Made by a program: the position numbers and the translations under genes. Positions 16,505 through 26,700 of a stretch of DNA of 64,000 bases are shown one piece after another. Numbering within the stretch: position 1 is the stretch's first letter; each line of letters opens with the position of its first letter. A model generated the notes under the pieces. The model did no database searches. It was not told the DNA's origin and saw only the letters and a list, made by a program, of their open reading frames with translations. This DNA is from Armatimonadota bacterium. GTDB taxonomy: Bacteria > Armatimonadota > Fimbriimonadia > Fimbriimonadales > Fimbriimonadaceae. The DNA is taken from the NCBI GenBank assembly GCA_022563855.1, contig JADFMN010000005.1, forward strand, positions 62,001 through 126,000, in the 5' to 3' direction.

Positions 16505-18424
16505 CTAGTGGACGCTCGTGCCCTCGGGCGCCTCGTGCTCTGGCTCTAGCAGGATCGCTGAGCCATCGGTGTCGTCGGCGGCGAGGATCATGCCTTGGCT
16601 CTCCAGCCCCATCATCTTGCGCGGCTTGAGGTTCGCGACCACTACGACCTGGCGTCCGATGAGGTCTTCGGCGGAGTACGTGCCTTTAATGCCCGCGATG
16701 ATCTGGCGCATTTCGTCACCGATCTTGACCTGTATCTTCATGAGCTTCTTGCTCTCCTCGACCGGCTCGGCCTCGATGATCCGGGCGACCTGCAGCTTCA
16801 CCTTCATGAAGTCAGCGAACTCGATCTCGTCGGGCTGTTCTATAGTCGTTGTCTCTTTCACTTTCTTTTCCTTCTTCTCTTTCGGAGCGTCTTCTTTCTT
16901 CTTTTCAAGACGAGGGAACATCGGCACGGGCTGCTCGAGTTTCGTCCCTTCTGGCAGTGATTCCTCCCGGCCGATCTCATCCCATGAAGTCAGCGGAGGC
17001 AAGCCGAGTTGCGCGGCGAACGCGTCCGCCGCAGATGGGATGAACGGACGGATCAAACCCTCCGACGCGCGCAGCAGCATCAGCATCGTCCGGATCACCT
17101 GCGCCAGCGCCGGGTCGCCGGATTTCGCAAGCGCCCACGGCGCTTTGTCGTCTACGTACTTGTTCAGGAACCGCGCCGCGTCGATCGACGCACCAATCGC
17201 ATCCTGAATCCGGTGCGTCTCCATCGCCGTTTCGAACTTTTTCTTCGTATCGGATATAGCCGCGATCGCGTCTGCATCGCACGAACCGCCCGGCACGACG
17301 CCGCCGACAAACTTGTGCGCCATCGTCAGCGATCTGTTCAGAGCGTTGCCAAGATCGTTCGCCAAGTCCGCGTTGTAAAGACGGTCGATCTCCGTGTAAG
17401 TGAAGTTCGTGTCGTTGTCATAAGGCAGCGACTTCGCGAGCGCATAACGCACCGCATCAACAGCCAAACCGGAAGAACAACCCGCGTCCTCAAAATGAGA
17501 GATCAGCTCAGAAGACGACAGCACGTTCCCCTTCGACTTGCTCATCTTCGCTTCGTTGAACGTGAACCACCCGTGCGCGATCACGGTCTTCGGCAACGGC
17601 AGGTCCACCGCCATCAGCATCGCCGGCCACATCGTCGCGTGGAACCGCGTGTAGATCTCCTTCGCCATCCAGTGGACGTCCGCCGGCCACAGGTCCTCCC
17701 AGCCGTCCTCGGGCCAGCCGGTCGCGGCCAAGTAATTAATAACAGCGTCGAACCACACGTAAAGAACCCGTTTCTCGTCGCCCGGCACGGGGATGCCCCA
17801 ACCGGGGTTCGAGCGAGAGATGCAGATGTCGCGTAGGCCGGATTTGACGAACGATAAGACCTCGTTGCGACGGCCCGGCGGCATCAGGAAGTTCGGGTCG
17901 CCCTCGATCTTCTCCAGCAGCCGGTCCTCGAAAGCCGAGAGCCGGAAGAACCAGTTCTCCTCTTTCACCCTGCGGACCTCGTTGCCGTCGGGGCTCTTGC
18001 CGTCGACCAGGTCCGACTCCTTCACGAACGTCTCGGCGCTGACGTCGTACCACCCCTCATAGTTGTCGAGGTAGACGTAGTCGTTCGCTTTTAGCCTGTT
18101 GAAGAACTCGGTGACAGCCTCCTTGTGCCGCTCGCTGGTCGTGCGGAAGAACGCGTCGTACTCGATGTTCAAACTGTCGAACGCCTCGATGAAGCTCTGG
18201 CTGATCCGGTCGACGAACGCCTGGGGGGTCTCACCGGCCTCCTCGGCCGCCTCCATCACCTTCAACCCGTTCTCGTCGGTCCCCGTGAGGAAGAAAACGT
18301 CCTCCCCGCGCATTCTGTGCCACCTCTTCGTGACGTCGCAGACGAGCGTAGTCAACGCATGCCCGACGTGGGGCACCGCGTTGACGTAATAGATCGGCGT
18401 GGTGACGTAGTACCGCTTGGCCAT
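16505..18424 (-). CDS. metG: Methionyl-tRNA synthetase
   Basis: 639 residues. Class I aminoacyl-tRNA synthetase charging tRNA-Met. The HIGH-type motif is PHVGH (residues 18-22) and KMSKS occurs in NEAKMSKSKGN. The CP region lacks paired zinc-knuckle cysteines, so it is the zinc-free type. A Lys/Glu-rich linker (KKKEDAPKEKKEKKVK) leads to a C-terminal OB-fold tRNA-binding domain (EIEFADFMKVKLQVARI). The last 13 residues, EPEHEAPEGTSVH, are the sequence repeated downstream at 15282 and 11880. Confidence 0.95.
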   Translation of the reverse strand: MAKRYYVTTPIYYVNAVPHVGHALTTLVCDVTKRWHRMRGEDVFFLTGTDENGLKVMEAAEEAGETPQAFVDRISQSFIEAFDSLNIEYDAFFRTTSERHKEAVTEFFNRLKANDYVYLDNYEGWYDVSAETFVKESDLVDGKSPDGNEVRRVKEENWFFRLSAFEDRLLEKIEGDPNFLMPPGRRNEVLSFVKSGLRDICISRSNPGWGIPVPGDEKRVLYVWFDAVINYLAATGWPEDGWEDLWPADVHWMAKEIYTRFHATMWPAMLMAVDLPLPKTVIAHGWFTFNEAKMSKSKGNVLSSSELISHFEDAGCSSGLAVDAVRYALAKSLPYDNDTNFTYTEIDRLYNADLANDLGNALNRSLTMAHKFVGGVVPGGSCDADAIAAISDTKKKFETAMETHRIQDAIGASIDAARFLNKYVDDKAPWALAKSGDPALAQVIRTMLMLLRASEGLIRPFIPSAADAFAAQLGLPPLTSWDEIGREESLPEGTKLEQPVPMFPRLEKKKEDAPKEKKEKKVKETTTIEQPDEIEFADFMKVKLQVARIIEAEPVEESKKLMKIQVKIGDEMRQIIAGIKGTYSAEDLIGRQVVVVANLKPRKMMGLESQGMILAADDTDGSAILLEPEHEAPEGTSVH

Positions 18425-18475
18425 CCAGCCTGAGATGATACCGGGAAGGGACAGGAGTCATAATGCTACTTAGCT

Positions 18476-21235
18476 ATGGGTGATATGCCCGCCGGCACCG
18501 TGACCTTCCTGTTCACGGACATAGAGGGCTCGACGCTGCTCTGGCAGGACCAGCCAGGGGCGATGGGGCGTGCGTTGGAGCGGCACGACATGATTTTGCG
18601 GTCCTGCATCGAGGACCGGGGGGGTTACGTCTTCACGACCGTCGGCGACGCGTTCTGCGCCGCGTTCCAGTCGGCGGGGGCCGCGGTCAACGCCGCCATT
18701 GCGGTCCAGCTCGCGCTGAAAGAAGAAGAGTGGCCGCAAGAAGCAGCGATCCGGGTAAGAGCTGCGCTGCACACGGCCGAGGCGATCTGTCGCGACGGCG
18801 ACTACTTCGGCGTGGAGCTCAGCAGGGTGGGACGGTTGCTGTCTGCAGGCCACGGCGGCCAGATCCTCGTCTCCGGCGCGACGAAGGAGATGGTCCAAGA
18901 CCACTTGCCCGCCGACACGGCCCTGCGCCCCATGGGCGCGCACCGCTTGAAAGACCTCGCGCGCCCCGCGGACGTCTTTCAGCTTGAGCACAAGGACCTC
19001 GAAGGCGAGTTTCCCCCGCTGGACACGCTCGACAACTTGCCGAACAACCTGCCGCACCAGCTCACTTCGTTCGTCGGAAGAGAGAGTGAGCTGGAGGAGA
19101 TCCGCAGTCTGACAGAGAAGACTCGGTTGCTCACATTGACGGGCGTTGGCGGCACTGGCAAGACACGCCTAGCCTTACAGTTCGCCGCTGACCAGACCAA
19201 AGAGTTCAAGAACGGTGTGTGGTTCGTCGAGCTGGCGGCGATCAGCGATCCAAACCTCGTTGCAAACGAAGTCGCAACGGCATTGAGCATCAAGGAAGAG
19301 CCTGGAGAGAGCATGGCGGATACTCTTGTAGCGCGGCTGGCCGCCAAAGAGATGCTCATCGTGTTGGACAACTGCGAGCACCTGCTGGCAGCGTGTACAG
19401 ACCTCTGTGCGCACCTGCTCAAGTCTTGCCAAGGCCTCCATATCCTCGCGACCAGCCGCGAAGCATTGAGTATCGGTGGCGAACTGACATACCACGTGCC
19501 ATCGTTGCAGATCCCAGACCTCGACACAGCGGCTGAAGAGATGGAGAACTTCGAGTCCGTGCGCCTTTTTGTGGAACGCGCGCTTTTCGCCCAACCGAGT
19601 TTCATTATCAACGAGACCAATGCTCCGGCGGTCGCGGCAGTATGCTCGAGGCTCGATGGCATCCCTCTCGCTATCGAGCTGGCGGCCGCGAGAATGAGGT
19701 CGATGACGGCGCAGGACGTGGACGACAGGCTCGACCAGAAGTTCCGGCTGCTCACCGGCGGGGCGAAGTCCGCTCTCAAGAGGCACCAGACCTTGCAAGG
19801 GCTTATCGACTGGAGCTACGACTTGCTCGACGAAAGAGAAAAGGCGCTATTACAGAGGCTCTCTGTGTTCCGCGGAGGATGGGCGGCAGAGTCTGCGGAA
19901 ATAGTGTGCTCCGACGACATCGTCGCCGAGTACGACGTGCTCGACCTGCTCTCCTCGCTCGTAGACAAGTCGCTCGTGCTCAGCGAGGATACGGGCGGTC
20001 ACGCACGCTACTGGATGCTCGAGACCGTGCGCGACTACGCAGCAGAAAAACTTGCGCAGGAAGACATTCCGGTGAGCTGGCGCGACAGGCACCTTGATCA
20101 CTTTATGCTCATGGCCGAGGAGGGCGAACCGGAGCTAACAAGCAAGGGCCAACAGGAGTGGTGCGACCGATTTGACGAGGAGCACGACAATTTGCGCGCT
20201 GCGCTCGATTGGTCCTTGATCGACCCACAGCGAGCCGAGTCGGGACTCCGCACGGCAAGCGCGTTATCGTGGTTTTGGCTGATCCGAGGGTACTCGGCCG
20301 AAGGCTTGGCACGGTTTCAAGCCGCCCTCTCGTCTAACCCGGGAGACCACGGCATCAAGGCAAAGGCACTCTACAGTGCGGGAAACCTGGCGTACAGACA
20401 GTCAGATTTCGCCAAAGCTGTCGAGCTGTTCGAACAGGCGCTAGTTCTGTACCGGAAACTAGGAGACAAGAGCGGAGAGGCGAGCGCACTCTCCGGCCTT
20501 GGAAGCGTCGCACTATACCGCATGGAATTTGATGACGCAAGGAGGCTGTCCGGACAGAGCCTTGCACTGTTCAGGGAACTGGGGCACAAACTAGGCACGG
20601 CCGAGGTTCTTCGAATCCTGGGATCGGTTGCGACCCATGTCGGAGACTCAGATAAGGCCCGAGCCAGTATGGAGGAGAGCCTCGCAATCCACAGAGAGTT
20701 CGGTCACCAGACTGGAGTTGCACTCATACTGGGAAACCTTGGTGTAGAGGCCTATAGCGCGGGGAACTTGGAAGCGGCTCGAGCCTATTACGAGGAGAGC
20801 CTCGAGCTCTCAAGAAAGCTAAGGTCTCGGACCGGTACGGCGACCTCGGTCTCAAACCTTGGCAACGTCGCCTGTGGGCAAGGGGAGTTCAGTGATGCAC
20901 GGAGTTACTTGTCCGAGGGCATTGAGATATGCATGGACATAGGAGACAAGAGGATCGCGGCGTATGCACTGGAGTATTCCGTGCTCTTACTTGCCTCAGA
21001 GAAGAAATATGGCGACGCTGCGCGGCTCGTGGGCGCGTGTGAAGCGCTGCGCAAGCAGATCGAGGCACCGCTAGCTCCTCACGAGCGCGCGGACCTCGAG
21101 AACCACATAGCCGAGGCGCGCGAGGCGTTCGGCGACGACGACGCGTTCGACGCGTGGGTGAAAGAGGGGCGGGAGATGTCTCTGGATGACGCGGTCGAGC
21201 TGGCAGTTTCGGAGTCGGACGCTCCTATAGAGTAG
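18476..21235 (+). CDS. Cyclase-domain/STAND ATPase/TPR regulator
   Basis: 919 residues, no signal peptide. Residues 5-170 form a class III nucleotide cyclase domain with metal-binding Asp15 (FTDIEGST) and Asp58 (GDAF). At the usual transition-state Asn position (VNRAAR in homologues) it has Ser116 (LSRVGR), so activity is uncertain. Then comes an NTPase of the AfsR/STAND type with Walker A GVGGTGKT at 223-230 and Walker B MLIVLDNCEH. The C-terminal ~400 residues are TPR helices. It looks like a cytoplasmic signalling switch. It is divergent from metG with a 51-bp gap. Confidence 0.85.
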   Translation: MGDMPAGTVTFLFTDIEGSTLLWQDQPGAMGRALERHDMILRSCIEDRGGYVFTTVGDAFCAAFQSAGAAVNAAIAVQLALKEEEWPQEAAIRVRAALHTAEAICRDGDYFGVELSRVGRLLSAGHGGQILVSGATKEMVQDHLPADTALRPMGAHRLKDLARPADVFQLEHKDLEGEFPPLDTLDNLPNNLPHQLTSFVGRESELEEIRSLTEKTRLLTLTGVGGTGKTRLALQFAADQTKEFKNGVWFVELAAISDPNLVANEVATALSIKEEPGESMADTLVARLAAKEMLIVLDNCEHLLAACTDLCAHLLKSCQGLHILATSREALSIGGELTYHVPSLQIPDLDTAAEEMENFESVRLFVERALFAQPSFIINETNAPAVAAVCSRLDGIPLAIELAAARMRSMTAQDVDDRLDQKFRLLTGGAKSALKRHQTLQGLIDWSYDLLDEREKALLQRLSVFRGGWAAESAEIVCSDDIVAEYDVLDLLSSLVDKSLVLSEDTGGHARYWMLETVRDYAAEKLAQEDIPVSWRDRHLDHFMLMAEEGEPELTSKGQQEWCDRFDEEHDNLRAALDWSLIDPQRAESGLRTASALSWFWLIRGYSAEGLARFQAALSSNPGDHGIKAKALYSAGNLAYRQSDFAKAVELFEQALVLYRKLGDKSGEASALSGLGSVALYRMEFDDARRLSGQSLALFRELGHKLGTAEVLRILGSVATHVGDSDKARASMEESLAIHREFGHQTGVALILGNLGVEAYSAGNLEAARAYYEESLELSRKLRSRTGTATSVSNLGNVACGQGEFSDARSYLSEGIEICMDIGDKRIAAYALEYSVLLLASEKKYGDAARLVGACEALRKQIEAPLAPHERADLENHIAEAREAFGDDDAFDAWVKEGREMSLDDAVELAVSESDAPIE

Positions 21236-21470
21236 CTGTCGAAGCGACGTCGTTCCCCACGACACCCTCCGGCATAGCAGCCACGAACAGCCGCATCGCG
21301 CAGTGCATCATCTCGACGTCTTTGACGTCGTACGTGTGGGGCCAGATGAGCATCGGGTGCTGGCCGCGTACCTGCCACCGGGACGTCATGCCGCCCAGCA
21401 AGAAATCCCTCATCCGTGAGTCCAGGAGCTCGCGCGCGACTGCCTCGTTCCGGCGCTCAAATGGCACCAC
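21225..21470 (-). CDS. Small hypothetical protein
   Basis: 81 residues from an ATG, with GC-rich third positions and balanced composition (YDVKDVEMMHCAMRLFVAAMPEG). No motif or family is recognised, and no signal peptide or membrane segment. It overlaps the 3' end of the convergent regulator gene by 11 bp. It could be a spurious frame. Confidence 0.4.
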   Translation of the reverse strand: MVPFERRNEAVARELLDSRMRDFLLGGMTSRWQVRGQHPMLIWPHTYDVKDVEMMHCAMRLFVAAMPEGVVGNDVASTATL

Positions 21471-21582
21471 GAGTCGAACACCACCGAACCACTCCGAGCC
21501 ACCCCGAACAAATCCGAGACAAATGAAGACGGGCCGAGCGGTGGATGGCTCGGCCCGGATGGAAACACAACCCCGAAAAGAA

Positions 21583-22320
21583 TCAGGCCTTCTTCCGTCG
21601 CCGGAGAAGCGCGAGCGCGCCGAGGGCGAGGACGGTCAGCGTCGCGGGCTCAGGCACTAGGTTGGCCGTAATCTCCAAGTTTGGATCACCTGGATCGAAG
21701 TTGTTGTCAACGCCCGAGTAGGTGATGTCGTCGGCCGAGATCGTAGCAGCGACGATGATCTGGAAGTCGGTGCCCGAGTTGATCGCGCTGACCATAGCCC
21801 CCGCGATCCCGCCACCGAGGTCCAAGTTGAACATGTCGATCTCGCCTCCGGCGCGTCCTGCCATCTCCGTGATCTGGAAGACGCCCATCGAAACCGGGGC
21901 GTTCGTGTACTGGGTGCCGTCGATGCCGTTGGTGAAGGCCGAGTTGTACGCCAGGTTTGCAAAGCCGCCGCCCAGGACGGACTCAGTGTCCGGCGTGAAG
22001 AAGAACTCCACACTCGATCCGTCGGAGAAGCTGCGGTCGTTGACCGTGAGGGTCAGCTTAGCGCTCACAATGCTGGCTACATTCAGACCAAAGTCGCCCG
22101 ACGTAAAGTTCCAGGTCGTGATCCCGTACTCGGCGAAGTTGTCGTCGTTCCCGGAGCCGTAGTAGTCGATCGAGCCAAACGATGGTCCACTGATGTGGAC
22201 GGCGGTCGTTATAATCCCGTCCTTGTCGACGGTGACTTGTGCAAGAGCCGTCTGCGGCGCAAGGCCGACCATGGCCAATGCCGTACCCGCTCCAATACCA
22301 AATAACTTAGAAAGCCTCAT
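21583..22320 (-). CDS. PEP-CTERM sorted exported protein
   Basis: 245 residues. Signal peptide (KLFGIGAGTALAMVGLAPQTALAQ), a beta-rich Gly/Ser/Asp domain, and a C-terminal PEP-CTERM signal: VPEPAT, a hydrophobic helix and the basic end LLRRRKKA. An exosortase encoded elsewhere would cleave it for transfer to the cell surface or exopolymer. The start at 22320 is chosen because AGGAGT lies 10 nt upstream; that SD would be inside a longer frame open to 22344. 22321-22579 upstream shows nothing I can name. Confidence 0.85.
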   Translation of the reverse strand: MRLSKLFGIGAGTALAMVGLAPQTALAQVTVDKDGIITTAVHISGPSFGSIDYYGSGNDDNFAEYGITTWNFTSGDFGLNVASIVSAKLTLTVNDRSFSDGSSVEFFFTPDTESVLGGGFANLAYNSAFTNGIDGTQYTNAPVSMGVFQITEMAGRAGGEIDMFNLDLGGGIAGAMVSAINSGTDFQIIVAATISADDITYSGVDNNFDPGDPNLEITANLVPEPATLTVLALGALALLRRRKKA

Positions 22321-22579
22321 GATAGCAATCACTCCTAGCACCATTCTTCACGAACGGCCCGTCGAAAGTCTCCATACTGGCAAAAATATGGGGAGACCCA
22401 GCAAAATTACCGTGGTATCGCGAATACGGTTTAAGGGATCAAATGCCAGCACGACCCGTCGATGCGCCGACCTGAGACCGCTCCCCGTTCGTCCAAGTTC
22501 GAACGGTGGTCGCTGAACCGCTGAACGACCGGGCCGCGCTCCAGACAAGGCACGTGGAACCCGGGTCTCCCGCTGCGCG

Positions 22580-23578
22580 TCACACTTCGGTCGTTCGTCC
22601 AGCGACCAGGGGCTCGCTTCCTTCGCCCTGTAGTTGCGCTGGAACATCACGAACCGGGACTTGGAATTGCAAGGGCGGGCCGGGTTGGATATCCTTGGCC
22701 ACGTCGGCCAGCGCCCGGTCGAAGTGTAAGTAGGTCGCTCTGTTTGCCCTTCCACGACCGATGTCGCGCTTCCACTTCGTCCCCATCGCCGGATTGCAGT
22801 TGATTTCCCAAACCTGCACTCGCCCACGATAGAACGAATAGTCGACGCGCGCCCAGTCGTGGCCGGCGACCTCAAAGGCCTGCTCTAGCTCCTGACGGTG
22901 GGGAAAGTCGCGTACGTATGGCAGTTCATCCTTGCCAACGGCTCTTCTCCTTGATGATCTTCTCTTGAGCATCCAATGCTGCCCTGCCATCAAGTGCTTC
23001 CCGAAGACGTGAGGCCCAACCTTCTGCGCGCCGTACTTGCGGAAAAGCCGATCGCCGTCGCGGTAGTCGATGTACTCGGAGACGAGGTAATCGTCTTTGT
23101 GGTTTTCTGCGGTTAGCAATTCTGCAATTGCGTCATCCAATTCTGCCTGTGTGTGCACGATCGGTGAGAGGTTGGCGCGATGCAGGTTCTCGTCTCGGAC
23201 AAACGCTGGGAAGCGCACGGGCGCAGGCAGGTCCCTCACGCGGTGGACGTTGAAGTCGTTGATCCCGAGTTCGTGTAGCTTTCGCAGGAGTGCGTAACGA
23301 CCTAACACTCGCGATGGGTTATTGAGGACGGCGAATGCGCTCGGATCGCTCTTGAGTTTTTCGTACAGCCACTGAGCCTTGTCGAGTTGCGGACGGCTCA
23401 TGCAATCCGTGTTCGTGATGAGGTAAATGCCTCGCGGCCACTCACTCTCTGACGCTGCGGCGTCGATCGTCAGCACTCGGACTCGACTCCATACCTCGCG
23501 AGAGTAGCGGGCAGGGTAATCCACAAGCGCGCCCACTCCGCGCTGAGTCGTTATATGAATGATCGGGCACCGGTCCAT
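22580..23578 (-). CDS. ATP-grasp-like protein of unknown substrate
   Basis: 332 residues, no signal peptide. The N-terminal ~90 residues resemble a pre-ATP-grasp domain. The middle and C-terminus have ATP-grasp features: a strand with paired acids (LVSEYIDY), a phosphate-loop-like basic stretch, and the metal site ARVDYSFYRGRVQVWEINCNP. Such enzymes join a carboxylate to an amine or thiol through an acylphosphate. No biosynthetic neighbours indicate the substrate. The tail after ~300 is Pro/Gln-rich and unlikely to be structured. Confidence 0.65.
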   Translation of the reverse strand: MDRCPIIHITTQRGVGALVDYPARYSREVWSRVRVLTIDAAASESEWPRGIYLITNTDCMSRPQLDKAQWLYEKLKSDPSAFAVLNNPSRVLGRYALLRKLHELGINDFNVHRVRDLPAPVRFPAFVRDENLHRANLSPIVHTQAELDDAIAELLTAENHKDDYLVSEYIDYRDGDRLFRKYGAQKVGPHVFGKHLMAGQHWMLKRRSSRRRAVGKDELPYVRDFPHRQELEQAFEVAGHDWARVDYSFYRGRVQVWEINCNPAMGTKWKRDIGRGRANRATYLHFDRALADVAKDIQPGPPLQFQVPVRDVPAQLQGEGSEPLVAGRTTEV

Positions 23579-23791
23579 GCTCGTGGTTTTTCTGTTTCGG
23601 GCGCCATCCGGTTGACTTCCGACCTGAACGCATCAGGCCAGAACCTGTCGGCAACTTCCAGATGAGTCCCTGGAACGACGCAACGGTCGATCATTGTATC
23701 AGATCGCTACGAGCGGGCAATCTCGAACTCGCCGACGGATGAGCGTCTAGCAGTTGCTGGCCGCATCTAACTGGTATCTTCAAATCCACGG

Positions 23792-26700
23792 ATGGTCGCC
23801 GTCTCCGTTCTTGGCCGTGGTTACCGAGCGCTTGTGAAGACAGGTTTGGTCCTGTCGCTGTTCGCGCTGTTTGCGTCGGCAGCGCTCAGTCAAGTCGGAA
23901 GCCAGCAGCCAGCAAGGTCTAAGAAACGGGCGATCGTTATCGGCGTCGAGTCGTACAAGCTGCTTCCGAACCTCTCGTTCTCGATCGACGACGCGAGGGC
24001 GTTCAGCGATCTGTTGGTCGAGCACATGGGCTTCGACCGCCAGGACATCGTGCTGCTGACGGACGGTCGCGACCAAAGCACGAGGCCGACCCGAGAGAAC
24101 GTTTTCGGCGCGATCGATTCGCTGGCGAGCAACCCGACCGCCGTTCCCAGCGACCTGTTCGTCCTGTACTTCTCCGGTCACGGCGTGGCCCGCGATGGAC
24201 AGGACTACCTGTTGCCTTCGGACGTCGGATCGAGCGAAGCTAAAGAGAAGGGAGTCTCGCTTCAGTCCGTCGTCGCCAGGCTTGCACAGCTCGATATCAC
24301 AAACGTGCTCATCGTGGCCGACGCCTGCCGCACGGGCGAGTCGGGCGAGTTCGGACTGAGCATCCGTGAGCTTTGCTCCGAGCTGAACATCGGCCTGCTG
24401 CTGAGCTGCAAGCCGGGGGCGCGCGCGTACGAATCGTCGCTTTTGGGGCACGGGATTTTCACCAAGGCGATCATCGAGACGTTCGACCAAAAGAGTGATT
24501 ACGTGGACGAGACGGGGAGCCTTTGGCTTTCTGATCTCGCGGCCGGAATTGAGGAGAACGCGGCTAAACTTGCCGCGACGTACCTTCCGAGCAGGGAGCA
24601 AGTGCCCCAGAGCTATCTAGACGATGTGTTCGATCTCTTGATAGACTTCAACGTCTCGGCTTTGGACGACAGCGAGATGGACGGGCGCATCGACGATCTG
24701 CCTGCCGCACAGGCTGCGGCCGTTGCTCTCGAGATCGGCTTGCGCATCTATCCAAACGACAGGGAGGCCGCCTACAAGTGGTTCCGCACCGGATACATGC
24801 GGGAGCCGGATAACCCCAGGGCCGCACTGATGTTTGCCAGAAGCGCCCTGGACTTCGAGTTGGACTCAACTTCCCGCAGGGTCGCGAACAGGTTCCGTAA
24901 TTCGGAGCGACACGACATCTACACGCTGACGCACAAGCTGACGGCCGGGGCCGAGGGCGACCAGTCACAGTTGCTCGGAGGATTCTTTGCGGCCATGGGT
25001 TCTTTTCCGGCAATCAGCAGTGACCATGAGGCGATGCTGGCCGTGCACGTCGCAATGAGTCTGGTCGACACTGTGCTAGTAGATGAATCGGAGTTGATCG
25101 CGCTCGAGTCTGCCTTTCAGAAGCTACAAGAGTCTCACAACTGGATTCGAATTTATTGGGACTTGGCGTTTATTGAGGCGAGGGTAGGTCGTGTTGACTT
25201 CGCCACTGCAGAGCCGTTGCTCAGCAAACTGTACGGGTTGACTAGCACAGCGCTTGTTCGGACAGAGGCCGTCCTGCACGTTGGGATCCAGCTCATGAGG
25301 CGGCGCGATTGGACGAGCTTCGGTGAGCTGATCGAGTCTGACTACTCCCGTGCGCTGCCCGAGTCACACCTCCTCCTCTGGAAGCTCATACACAAGCAGG
25401 GCGTCGTCCAGGCCGCCGACTACCTAGACGTTGAAGAGTGGGCAGGGAACGCGCTTATTCCGATGCTCCCAGAACGCCTCACGGCCATCGCCGTCAGCAA
25501 GATCCTCAAGAACTTTCGCGTCTGCACGGAGGAGTTCCTGAGCGAGGTCGAGTCACGTTTCTCCCCGCAGGATCCTACTCTCTTCGAAAGGCTCGTACTA
25601 ACGAACCTCGCGTTGACAAAGACGATCAATGCCCTTTGGAGCGGCGCTTCGACAGACGACGCCGAATGGCAGCGGATCAGATCGACGATCGACGAAGAAC
25701 TTCTGGACTTGGAGAAGATCGAAGTCGCGGCTCATTCGTTCAGGGTCATGAGAGACGTGGACGCTATGGTCTTGCTTCTCTTCAACGCGCGTGGCGAGGC
25801 GTTCGCCGAACGGGCAGGGTTTGCGAACTACCTGGAGTTTGCGCGCGGACCCGGCGCTCATTACTGGCAGAAGGTTGCCGAGATGTGGTCGCCTTTGCTC
25901 GGTATGCTCAGCCGATCCGTTGGCGATTGGCAAGACTACATGTCTTCTAGCGTTCGAACGGGGAACACCGCGATCGCCCTTGCCGCTGCGATGCGCTTCA
26001 ACGGTGCGAGGGCGATCGAGGGCATTTTCACTACTGGCGTTCCGCACCGCGGTTCGTCTGTCGAGGACACGTTCTGGAAGCTAGTCATAACTTCGGAAGA
26101 GAACTGGCGTGAGCTTTTGGGCGAGCTTCCCGGCTGTAAGATGCCGCTGGCGCTCTCGGCGTATCACCGGTCTGGACTGGTGCCGATGTGGGTCAACGAC
26201 TGGCAGTTTCTTTACAAGGTCGACGTGGATTCAACCGGTACCTTTGTGTTCACCGAGTTCGATTCATACAGCTTGCACTTCGACCCGGCTTTGCGCGGTT
26301 GGATGGAGGTGCTGTTCACGCTGGGCGCGTTTCTCGTCAACTACGACAGGGAGCAGTTGGACGCGGTCGCGCAGGGCACGGACCCGCTCTTCTCCCGGTA
26401 CCGATCCGTCCTCGAAAAGGCGGTAGTGGAAGAGCACGGCATCTTCGACCCTGTCGGCCTCTTGGTCCTGGGCTACGCGATCGGAGAATCTGGCTCGGCG
26501 GACATGGCGGCCATCGTCGAGGCGCTCGACACCTTGCCGTACACGCAGAGTTCGTACCTGTACCCGAGCGCGCTAGAGTATTGGCTCCGGCAAGAGGGCG
26601 TCATCGAGTCCACACCGGCTGCGAAGCTCTTGGACTACCACCTTCTGAGCAACTCCATGGCGTCCATCGGCCCGTTCGGAGAGTACACGGTCTTCGCCCG

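Noticed and set aside
11880-16546. Whole-gene duplication of metG followed by decay
   Set aside because: No other metG sequence is recognisable next to either copy, and the copies show synonymous differences instead of random decay; kept only as an alternative explanation.
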